Shown here: positions 57,690 through 64,000 of the stretch, one piece after another | Layout of the letters: each line of letters opens with the position of its first letter | Position numbering within the stretch: position 1 is the first letter of the stretch | Source: Agromyces sp. 3263 | Lineage (GTDB): Bacteria > Actinomycetota > Actinomycetes > Actinomycetales > Microbacteriaceae | DNA: 64,000 nucleotides | Assembly (NCBI RefSeq): GCF_031456545.1 | Contig: NZ_JAVDUV010000001.1 | Location: forward strand, 2,666,001-2,730,000 | Reading direction: 5' to 3' | Made by a program: the position numbers and the translations under genes | The notes under the pieces: generated by a model | Database searches by the model: none | The model's input: only the letters and a program-made list of their open reading frames with translations | What the model was told of the DNA's origin: nothing

Positions 57690-58682
57690 ATGACCACGGT
57701 CGACAACGGCCTCGACCCGGCGCCGAGCGCGTTCGAAGGCGAACGCATGACGGCCCCGCAGCCGAAGCCGGCCGCACGCCGCGCCCGGCGCATCCGGGGC
57801 GGCTTCACCCCCTACTCGCTGCTCACCCCGGCGATCATCGTGCTGGCCCTCATCACGGGCTGGCCGCTCATCCAGCTCATCGTCACGTCGTTCCAGGAGT
57901 TCGGCCGCGCGCAGGTCTTCGGCGCACCGCCCGAGTGGATCTGGTTCGAGAACTACGCGAACGTGCTCACCGACCCGGTGTTCTACGCGGTCCTCATCCG
58001 CACTATCGTGTTCTCCGCCGGCTGCGTCATCGTCACCATGGTCGTCGGCACGCTCATCGCGCTCATGATGATGCGCCTGCCCAAGGGCTTCCGCCTCCTG
58101 CTCTCGGTCGGCATGCTGCTCGCATGGGCGATGCCCGCCCTCACCGCCACGGTCGTCTGGGGCTGGATGTTCGATACGGCCTACGGCGTCGTGAACTACA
58201 TCCTCGTCAACTGGTTCGGCATGGAGGAGTACTTCCAGCACTCCTGGCTCATCGACCCGCTCAGCTTCTTCCTCGTCGCCGGCATCATCATCGTCTGGGG
58301 CGCGATCCCGTTCGTCGCCTTCACGCTCTACGCGGGCCTCACGCAGGTGCCCGACGAGGTGCTCGAGGCCGCGCAGCTCGACGGCGCCGGCGGGTTCAAG
58401 CGGTTCCGGCTGATCATCTTCCCCTACCTGAAGCCGATCTTCCTCATCGTCACGATCCTCCAGATCATCTGGGACCTCCGCGTCTTCACGCAGATCTTCG
58501 CGCTGCAGGACATCGGCGGCGTCCGCGCCCTCACCAACACCCTGGGCGTGTACATCTACCAGACCTCGATCGCGGGCGGCGACTTCGGCCAGGGCGGCGC
58601 GATCGCCGTCATCACGGCGATCCTGCTCATGTCCATCTCGATCTACTACGTCCGCCAGGTCACCAAGGAGGAGGAGCTGTGA
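57690..58682 (+). CDS. sugar ABC transporter permease (MalF-like)
   Basis: A 330-residue inner-membrane protein with six helices after a 38-residue cytosolic N-terminus. It has the EAA loop VPDEVLEAAQLDGAGGFKRFRLIIFPYL, which contacts the ATPase, and FTPYSLLTPAIIVLALITGWPL at helix 1. It pairs with the MalG-like protein encoded next. No ATPase is encoded in the operon, so a shared MsiK-type ATPase elsewhere probably energises the importer, as is usual in actinobacteria. ATG at 57690 follows CCAGGAG. It overlaps the next gene by four bases (GTGA). Confidence 0.93.
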   Translation: MTTVDNGLDPAPSAFEGERMTAPQPKPAARRARRIRGGFTPYSLLTPAIIVLALITGWPLIQLIVTSFQEFGRAQVFGAPPEWIWFENYANVLTDPVFYAVLIRTIVFSAGCVIVTMVVGTLIALMMMRLPKGFRLLLSVGMLLAWAMPALTATVVWGWMFDTAYGVVNYILVNWFGMEEYFQHSWLIDPLSFFLVAGIIIVWGAIPFVAFTLYAGLTQVPDEVLEAAQLDGAGGFKRFRLIIFPYLKPIFLIVTILQIIWDLRVFTQIFALQDIGGVRALTNTLGVYIYQTSIAGGDFGQGGAIAVITAILLMSISIYYVRQVTKEEEL

Positions 58683-59602
58683 GCGCCACCGTCGCCCCCC
58701 AGCAGGTCGGCCGGCCGGTCGCCACGCCGGCGAGCAGCCGTGACGTGCGCCGCACCGGCGGTGGCCGCCGCCGCATCACCACGTGGGTGCTGAGCGCGGT
58801 CTCGGTGCTGCTCTTCCTGTTCTTCGTCTTCCCCGTCTACTGGATGGTGAACACGTCGTTCCAGCCGAACAACGAGATCCGCGGCGCCGACGTCAACTTC
58901 TGGCCCGAGGAGTTCACGCTCCGCAACTACGCGACCGTGCTCTTCGATCCGGGTCGCACGCCGTTCCTCCCGGCCGCGGGCAACTCGATCGTGATCACGA
59001 TCCTCACGGTGATCATCTCGCTCGTGTTCGCGTTCCTCGCCGCGATCGCGGTGACGCGGTTCCGGTTCAAGAGCCGCCGCACGTTCATCATCGCGATCCT
59101 CGTCATCCAGATGATCCCGGGCGAGGCGATGATCGTCTCGGTCTTCCGCGTGATCGACGGCTGGCACCTGCTGAACACGATCATCGGCCTGACCGTCGTC
59201 TACATCGCCACGGTGCTCCCGTTCACGATCTGGACCCTCCGCGGCTTCGTCAACGGCGTGCCCGCCGAGCTCGAGGAGGCCGCGATGATCGACGGATGCT
59301 CCAGGGCCGGCGCCTTCTGGCGGGTGACCTTCCCGCTGCTCGCCCCAGGCCTCATCGCGACGGGCGTGTTCGGGTTCATCCAGGCATGGAACGAGTTCAT
59401 CATGGCCCTCGTGCTGAATGCACGCCCCGAGATGATGACGCTGCCGGTGTGGCTGCGCACCTACCTCGTGGCGAACGGCACGACCAACTGGGCGGCCATC
59501 ATGGCCGGCTCGACGCTCATGGCCATCCCCGTCATCGTCTTCTTCCTGCTCGTGCAGGGCCGGATGACGAGCGGACTCGTGAGCGGGGCCGTCAAGGGAT
59601 GA
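58679..59602 (+). CDS. sugar ABC transporter permease (MalG-like)
   Basis: A 307-residue permease with six helices. Helix 1 is TTWVLSAVSVLLFLFFVFPVYWMVNTSF, and the EAA motif is VPAELEEAAMIDGCSRAGAFWRVTFPLLAPG. GFIQAWNEFIMALVL is characteristic of the MalG family. The GTG start at 58679 sits in the preceding stop and follows AGGAGG. It completes the transmembrane part of the importer with the MalF-like protein. The stop overlaps the GH3 gene (ATGA). Confidence 0.93.
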   Translation: MSATVAPQQVGRPVATPASSRDVRRTGGGRRRITTWVLSAVSVLLFLFFVFPVYWMVNTSFQPNNEIRGADVNFWPEEFTLRNYATVLFDPGRTPFLPAAGNSIVITILTVIISLVFAFLAAIAVTRFRFKSRRTFIIAILVIQMIPGEAMIVSVFRVIDGWHLLNTIIGLTVVYIATVLPFTIWTLRGFVNGVPAELEEAAMIDGCSRAGAFWRVTFPLLAPGLIATGVFGFIQAWNEFIMALVLNARPEMMTLPVWLRTYLVANGTTNWAAIMAGSTLMAIPVIVFFLLVQGRMTSGLVSGAVKG

Positions 59603-61149
59603 CCGCGCCGCACCTCACCGGCGCGGGAACCGACCTGCGCCGGGACATCCTCACGACCCTGCTCCCGGGATTCGACGGCGCGGAGGCGCCCGCCTGGGTC
59701 ATCCGCCGGCTCGAGGACGGACTCGGCGGCGTCTGCCTCTTCGGCCAGAACGTCGCCTCGGCCGAGCAGCTCCTGGCGCTGAACACGCAACTGCGCGCGG
59801 CGAACCCGCTCGCCGTCATCGCGATCGACGAGGAGGGCGGCGACGTCACCCGGCTGTTCTACGACCGCGGCGCCCCGTATCCCGGCAATGCCCTGCTCGG
59901 CCGGATCGACGACCCGGCGCTGACCGAGCGCGTCGCCCGTGCCGTCGGCGAGGCGCTCGCCGCGACCGGGTGCACCGTCACCTTCGCGCCCGACGTCGAC
60001 GTGAACTCGAACGCCGACAACCCGGTGATCGGCGTGCGGAGCTTCGGCACCGACGCGTCCCTCGCGGCACGGCACGCGGCGGCCTGGGTGCGCGGCGTCC
60101 AGTCGACGGGCGTCGCCGCGAGCGCGAAGCACTTCCCGGGCCACGGCGACACCGACGGCGACTCGCACCTCGTGCTCCCGGTCGTCGACGTCCCGCTCGA
60201 GGTGCTCCGCGAGCGCGAGCTCGTGCCGTTCGCCGCAGCCATCGCGGCCGGCACCCGCACCATCATGACCTCCCACCTGCTCCTGCCCCGCCTCGACGCG
60301 GAGCAGCCCGCCACCCTCTCCTCGCGCATCGTGCACGGCCTGCTCCGCGGGGAGCTGGGGTTCGAGGGCGTCATCGTCACCGACGCCCTCGACATGCAGG
60401 GGGCGAGCGGCGTGCACGGCATCCCGGAGGCGGCCGTGCGCGCCCTCGTCGCCGGCTGTGACCTGCTGTGCATCGGCAGCGACAACACCGACGACCAGCT
60501 CGACGAGATCGTCGCGGCGATCGAGTTCGCCGTCGACTCGGGCCGGCTTCCGGTCGATCGGGTCCGCGAGGCGGCCGCCCGGGTGCGCGAGCTGGCCTCG
60601 ACGGCTCCCGCGCTGCCCGCCGCGGTCGACGCGATCGCGCTCGAACCCGTCCACTCGGGTGACGAACTCGCCCGCATCGCCGGCGCGTTCGAGGTGTCGG
60701 ATGCCGCGTCCGGGCGCCTGGGCGCCTCCGACCGGATCGGGACCGTCGTGCGTGTCGACACCGTGGCGAACATCGCCGTCGGCGTGGCGCCGTGGGGGCC
60801 CTTCGCGGTCGAACTCGTGCCCGGAGCCCCGACGTGGCTGGACACGGCGCACGTCGTCGCTCTCACTGCCGGAACGCCGCTCGACGATCCCCGGTCCCTG
60901 GCCGGTCCCGTGCTCGTGATGGGCAAGGACCTGCACCGGCATCCGTTCGCGGTCGACGCCATCACCGCCCTGCGCGCCGTGCGCGACGACGTGGTGATCG
61001 TCGACCTGGGCTGGCCGTCGGACGACCGTGCGGTGGCCGACATCGCCACGTTCGGCGCGTCGCGGCTCGTGGGGGAGGCCCTCATCGCGTTCGTTGCCGA
61101 ACGCCTCGCCGCCGAGCCCGTCGACGCCGTCCCGGCGGAGGCGACATGA
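59599..61149 (+). CDS. nagZ: glycoside hydrolase family 3 beta-N-acetylhexosaminidase (NagZ-like)
   Basis: A 516-residue GH3 enzyme. It has IAIDEEGGDVTRLF, the loop SAKHFPGHGDTDGDSHL carrying the NagZ-type His/Asp acid-base dyad, and the nucleophile Asp262 in VTDALDMQGASG. These features mark NagZ-type N-acetylglucosaminidases or phosphorylases rather than GH3 beta-glucosidases. The last 180 residues extend beyond minimal NagZ (about 340) into a domain found in longer Gram-positive forms. No signal peptide is seen, so it should act in the cytosol on imported oligosaccharides. It overlaps both neighbours by four bases. Confidence 0.9.
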   Translation: MTAPHLTGAGTDLRRDILTTLLPGFDGAEAPAWVIRRLEDGLGGVCLFGQNVASAEQLLALNTQLRAANPLAVIAIDEEGGDVTRLFYDRGAPYPGNALLGRIDDPALTERVARAVGEALAATGCTVTFAPDVDVNSNADNPVIGVRSFGTDASLAARHAAAWVRGVQSTGVAASAKHFPGHGDTDGDSHLVLPVVDVPLEVLRERELVPFAAAIAAGTRTIMTSHLLLPRLDAEQPATLSSRIVHGLLRGELGFEGVIVTDALDMQGASGVHGIPEAAVRALVAGCDLLCIGSDNTDDQLDEIVAAIEFAVDSGRLPVDRVREAAARVRELASTAPALPAAVDAIALEPVHSGDELARIAGAFEVSDAASGRLGASDRIGTVVRVDTVANIAVGVAPWGPFAVELVPGAPTWLDTAHVVALTAGTPLDDPRSLAGPVLVMGKDLHRHPFAVDAITALRAVRDDVVIVDLGWPSDDRAVADIATFGASRLVGEALIAFVAERLAAEPVDAVPAEAT

Positions 61150-62072
61150 GGCTCGGCATCGACATCGGCGGCACCAAGACGGCCGCCGTCGCGATCGGCG
61201 CCGATGGCGAGCTGAGCGACCAGTTCCGCATGCCCACCGGGTTCGGCGCCGAGGCGGTCGTCGCCACCGCGCTGCGCACCGTCGAGCGCATGACCGAGCT
61301 CGCCGGCATCGAGGCGGCGTCGTTCGCCTCGATCGGCATCGGGATCCCCGGCGCCGTCGACAGCGCGACCGGACGCGTCGCCCACGCCGTCAACCTCGGC
61401 CTCGAGGGGCTCGACCTCGGCCCGCGCCTGTCCGACCGGCTCGGCGTGGAGGTGCGCGTCGAGAACGACGTGAAGGCCGCCGCCGTCGGCGCCCATCACC
61501 TCCTCGGCGTGGCCGACGGCATCCGCGCGCACTCGATGGCGTACCTGAACCTCGGCACCGGCCTGGCGGCGGGCGTCGTGCTCGATGGCCGCCTGCTGCG
61601 CGGCGGCCACGGCGTCGCCGGCGAGATCGGGCACATCCCCGTGGACCCTGCGGGCGTGGTGTGCAGCTGCGGCCAGCGCGGTTGCCTCGAGACGCTCGCG
61701 TCGGGTTCGGCGATCGCGCGCATGTGGCCCACCGGCGGGCCGCTGCCGGCGCGCGACCTCTTCGACGCGGCCGAGTCCGGCGACGACCGCGCGATCGACG
61801 TGCTGGAGCGGTTCCTCACCGGCGTCGCGTCGGCGGTGCGCCTGCTCGTGCTGACGACCGACGTGGACGATGTGGTCATCGGGGGAGGGCTCGCCGCACT
61901 CGGCGACCCGCTCCTCGCCGGAACGCGCCGTATCCTGAGCGGGTGGGCCGCGGACTCCGCGTTCCTCGCATCCCTCGACCTCCCGTCGCGCGTGCAGGTC
62001 ATCCCGCTCGGATTCCCGGCGGCCGCGGTCGGCGCCGCCCTCGTAGGAGAACATCAATGGCTGAAGTCGTGA
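61146..62072 (+). CDS. ROK family sugar kinase (N-acetylglucosamine kinase candidate)
   Basis: A 308-residue kinase with the ATP phosphate motif GIDIGGTKTAAVAI at the N-terminus, GIGIPGAVDSATG, the catalytic-site segment VENDVKAAAVGAHH, EIGHIPVDP and the zinc-binding CSCGQRGCLE. In the context of nagZ and nagB it probably phosphorylates N-acetylglucosamine or a related amino sugar to the 6-phosphate; glucokinase or N-acetylmannosamine kinase activity cannot be excluded. It overlaps nagB by 16 bases, and AGGAGA within its last codons is the nagB ribosome site. Confidence 0.88.
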   Translation: MRLGIDIGGTKTAAVAIGADGELSDQFRMPTGFGAEAVVATALRTVERMTELAGIEAASFASIGIGIPGAVDSATGRVAHAVNLGLEGLDLGPRLSDRLGVEVRVENDVKAAAVGAHHLLGVADGIRAHSMAYLNLGTGLAAGVVLDGRLLRGGHGVAGEIGHIPVDPAGVVCSCGQRGCLETLASGSAIARMWPTGGPLPARDLFDAAESGDDRAIDVLERFLTGVASAVRLLVLTTDVDDVVIGGGLAALGDPLLAGTRRILSGWAADSAFLASLDLPSRVQVIPLGFPAAAVGAALVGEHQWLKS

Positions 62073-62842
62073 TCGTCCGCGACGAGGACGCCGCGGGCGA
62101 CCTCGTCGCCGGCGCCATCGTCGACCTGATCCGCTCGAAGCCCGACGCCGTGCTGGGCCTGGCGACGGGGTCCACCCCGCTCGCGAGCTACCGTGCGCTG
62201 GCGCGGCGGATCGCCGAGGAGGGGATCGACGTGCGCGGGGTGCGCGGGTTCGCGCTCGACGAGTACGTCGGGCTGCCAGCGGGGCATCCCGAGAGCTACC
62301 GCGCGGTGATCACCCGTGAGGTCGTCGAGCCGTTGGGGCTGACGCCCGAGCTGGTGCGGGTGCCCAACGGCGACCCGGCGACGATCGAGCATGCGGGCGC
62401 CGACTACGAGGCGGCGATCACCGCGTCGGGCGGGGTGGACCTGCAGATCCTCGGGATCGGCCGCACGGGGCACATCGGGTTCAACGAGCCGGGCTCCTCG
62501 CTCGCGTCGCTGACCCGGGTGAAGACCCTCACGGAGCCGACCCGGGCCGACAACGCACGCTTCTTCGACTCACCCGACGACGTGCCGATGCACTGCATCA
62601 CGCAGGGCATCGGGACGATCCTGCGTGCCCGGCACCTGGTGCTCCTGGCGTTCGGCGAGGCGAAGGCGCACGCGGTCGCGGCCGCGGTCGAGGGGCCGGT
62701 GTCGGCGAGCCAGCCGGGCTCGGCGATCCAGTTGCACCCGCACGCGACGGTCATCGTCGACGAGGCGGCCGCCTCCGAGCTCGAGAACCTCGACTACTAC
62801 CGGCACGCCTGGGCGCACAAGCCCGGCTGGCAGGGCATCTGA
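62057..62842 (+). CDS. nagB: glucosamine-6-phosphate deaminase
   Basis: A 261-residue enzyme converting glucosamine 6-phosphate to fructose 6-phosphate and ammonia. It shows GLATGSTPLASYRAL (phosphate binding), FALDEYVGLPAGHPESY (catalytic Asp), ILGIGRTGHIGFNEPGSSL (catalytic His and Glu) and GSAIQLHPHATVIVDEAAAS. Length is normal. The preceding deacetylase step (NagA) is missing from this operon and from the window. The operon ends with an inverted repeat before a convergent TetR gene. Confidence 0.97.
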   Translation: MAEVVIVRDEDAAGDLVAGAIVDLIRSKPDAVLGLATGSTPLASYRALARRIAEEGIDVRGVRGFALDEYVGLPAGHPESYRAVITREVVEPLGLTPELVRVPNGDPATIEHAGADYEAAITASGGVDLQILGIGRTGHIGFNEPGSSLASLTRVKTLTEPTRADNARFFDSPDDVPMHCITQGIGTILRARHLVLLAFGEAKAHAVAAAVEGPVSASQPGSAIQLHPHATVIVDEAAASELENLDYYRHAWAHKPGWQGI

Positions 62843-62865
62843 TCCACGACGACTGACCCGGCGAG

Positions 62866-62919
62866 CGGATGCCGCGAGCCGGCGTCGTGCCCCGGATGCC
62901 GCCGGCCCCGCGGCATCCG
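62866..62919. terminator. inverted repeat CGGATGCCGCG / CGCGGCATCCG between convergent genes
   Basis: Perfect 11-base arms at 62866-62876 and 62909-62919. A third copy (CGGATGCCG, 62893-62901) in the loop can pair with the right arm instead, so two alternative hairpins are possible. Likely bidirectional terminator for nagB and the TetR gene. Confidence 0.7.
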
Positions 62920-62933
62920 TCGGTCTGCGGCCG

Positions 62934-63524
62934 TCAGTGGGGGAGCACCTCGGGCAGGGCGGCCAGGAATGCCTCCTCGTCGAAGCCCGGCACGATCGCG
63001 CGCTGGATCATGAAGCCGGGTGCGAGCCCGATCATGACCGGGGTGACCCGGCTCGCCCACTCCCCGGGATCGCCGTCGACCCGTCCGGGCTCGGCCGTCG
63101 CCCACTCGACGAGCCGCTGCCGCACGGTCTCCCTGACGCGCATGAGCACCGCCTGCACGAGCTCGCCGATCTCGGGATCGATCGCGGCCTCGGCCCACAG
63201 CTGCACGATCACGTGGCCGAACGGCTCGCGTCGCATCCCGTCGATGAGCGTGGCCATGACCTGGCCTGGCGCGAGCGGCTCGCCGCGCGCGCGCTGCTGC
63301 TCCAGCTCGCCCTGGCGGGCCTCGAGGATGCGCCCGGCGACCGCGGCGAAGAGCTCCTGCTTGCCCGTGAAGTACCCGTAGATCGCCCCGGCAGAGAGCC
63401 CCGACTCCTCGATCACGTCGGCCATCGAGGTGCGCTGGTACCCCTTCGCGGCGAAGCACCGCAGCGCGGCCGCGACGATCTCGTCGCGTCGGGCGGCGCG
63501 GTGCGCCTCCGTGACCTTGGGCAT
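62934..63524 (-). CDS. TetR/AcrR family transcriptional repressor
   Basis: A 196-residue regulator with a classic N-terminal helix-turn-helix (RRDEIVAAALRCFAAKGYQRTSMADVIEESGLSAGAIYGYFTGKQELF, about 12-57) and a helical ligand domain. The ATG at 63524 follows GGAGG at five bases. It is divergent from a membrane-protein gene across a 95-base A+T-rich region with two similar inverted repeats. It most likely represses itself and the divergent gene, which may encode an exporter part. Confidence 0.93.
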   Translation of the reverse strand: MPKVTEAHRAARRDEIVAAALRCFAAKGYQRTSMADVIEESGLSAGAIYGYFTGKQELFAAVAGRILEARQGELEQQRARGEPLAPGQVMATLIDGMRREPFGHVIVQLWAEAAIDPEIGELVQAVLMRVRETVRQRLVEWATAEPGRVDGDPGEWASRVTPVMIGLAPGFMIQRAIVPGFDEEAFLAALPEVLPH

Positions 63525-63619
63525 CGGACCTCCAGAAAAACGAACGGTCGTTCCTTGACAAGGCTAGCCGACGCGCGCATCCTAATAAAGAACGAACATT
63601 CGCTTTCTTGGAGGACACC
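63525..63619. promoter_or_regulatory. divergent promoter region with two TetR operator candidates
   Basis: Two similar sites are visible: ACGAACGGTCGTTC at 63539-63552 and ACGAACATTCGCTT at 63592-63605, sharing ACGAAC-NN-TCG. TTGACA occurs at 63555-63560 and TAATAA at 63583-63588, but their spacing (22 bases) is longer than ideal, so exact promoters are uncertain. Confidence 0.7.
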
Positions 63620-64000
63620 ATGGCCACCCATCCGGATGCCACCACGGCACGCACCCCGTTCGGCAGGGTCGTGGGCTTGGCCCTCGCCCTCGTCGGCGTG
63701 GTCGCCGTCATCGTGCTCGCCTTCTCGTGGCCGTCGGTCACGGCCGAGCCCAAGCACCTGCCCGTCGCCATCGCGGGTCCCGCCGAGGCCGTGGCGGCAG
63801 CCGAGGCGGCCGTCGACCAGCGGGCGCCCGGGGCGATCGACTTCCTCGAGGTCGACGACCGGGCGGCCGCCGTCGACGCGATCGAGACGCGCGACGCGTA
63901 CGGCGCCATCGTGCTCGGCCAGGAGCCCGAGGTGCTCACCTCGTCGGCATCGAGCCTCGCCGTCGCGCAGCTGCTCGGGGGCGTCGCCACGTCGCTCGAG
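63620..64000 (+). CDS. membrane protein, ABC-2 permease/YhgE-like N-terminus (cut by window)
   Basis: The ATG at 63620 follows TTGGAGG. The first 127 residues are seen before the window ends, with no stop. After a short cytosolic leader there is one helix (about 17-38, VVGLALALVGVVAVIVLAFSWP), then an extracytoplasmic region of the form LPVAIAGP and AYGAIVLGQEPEVLTSSASSLAVAQLL. That resembles the N-terminus of DUF3533/YhgE/ABC-2 type membrane proteins, with a helix, a periplasmic domain and later helices. Assignment is tentative. Divergence from a TetR gene fits an efflux-type role. Confidence 0.7.
   Translation, partial: MATHPDATTARTPFGRVVGLALALVGVVAVIVLAFSWPSVTAEPKHLPVAIAGPAEAVAAAEAAVDQRAPGAIDFLEVDDRAAAVDAIETRDAYGAIVLGQEPEVLTSSASSLAVAQLLGGVATSLE

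Noticed and set aside
59599..61149. GH3 beta-glucosidase
   Set aside because: The KHFPGHGDT loop is the NagZ-type His/Asp dyad and the neighbours are amino-sugar genes.

Overview
The window is a stretch of very GC-rich chromosome (about 70% G+C by eye) from an actinobacterium. The family is probably Microbacteriaceae (Agromyces / Microbacterium / Leifsonia type). I infer this from codon use, GTG and TTG starts, the gene families present and the actinobacterial gene order guaB3 ... guaA and sucC-sucD ... perM-purN-purH. It reads as ordinary chromosome with dense, mostly intact genes. I see no insertion sequence, prophage, CRISPR array, tRNA or rRNA. Genes run off both ends: a MalY-like aminotransferase at position 1 and a membrane protein at 64000.

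Layout. 1-16.7 kb: aminotransferase, ABC-F ATPase, GuaB3, GlpD, an orphan KhtT-like subunit, SURF1, an HtrA-like protease, DUF3817-GuaA, a divergent TetR/monooxygenase pair with two operators, Bax-inhibitor protein, glycerophosphodiesterase and PcrA helicase. 16.7-20.5 kb: FUSC membrane protein, then a flavin electron-transfer cassette (ferric-reductase-like protein, FMN-binding protein, ApbE). 20.5-23.8 kb (minus): cNMP/thioredoxin-reductase-like flavoprotein, DUF72, VIT1 transporter. 24-33.7 kb: sucCD, membrane proteins, PerM, an APC permease and purN-purH. 33.8-36.2 kb: amino-acid dehydrogenase and a membrane-anchored dimethylargininase. 36.2-43.7 kb (minus): a four-gene MacB/FtsX-type ABC operon whose first ATPase carries an AbrB-like tail. 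43.8-47.8 kb: a structured leader with a 27-codon upstream ORF, then a heterodimeric ABC exporter. 47.9-49.9 kb (minus): ornithine-decarboxylase-like enzyme with a membrane partner. 50-52.5 kb: NarL-type two-component system. 52.5-53.3 kb (minus): GNAT acetyltransferase and alkyltransferase-like DNA protein. 53.6 kb: icd. 55-62.8 kb: ROK regulator plus an amino-sugar import and catabolism operon (binding protein, two permeases, NagZ-like GH3, ROK kinase, NagB). 62.9-64 kb: a TetR regulator divergent from a membrane protein.

How parts work together. sucCD and icd share an almost identical palindrome upstream, suggesting common control of TCA-cycle genes. The ROK operon has a long self-overlapping operator and encodes import, hydrolysis, phosphorylation and deamination of an amino sugar; the deacetylase NagA is not in the window. 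The electron-transfer cassette should move cytosolic NAD(P)H electrons through a haem membrane protein to an extracytoplasmic covalent flavin.

Whole-window signals. The heptamer GGATGCC/GGCATCC occurs roughly a hundred times, far above compositional expectation, and forms the arms of several intergenic hairpins. Seven genes have a -10-like hexamer exactly six bases before the start codon, the signature of leaderless transcripts.
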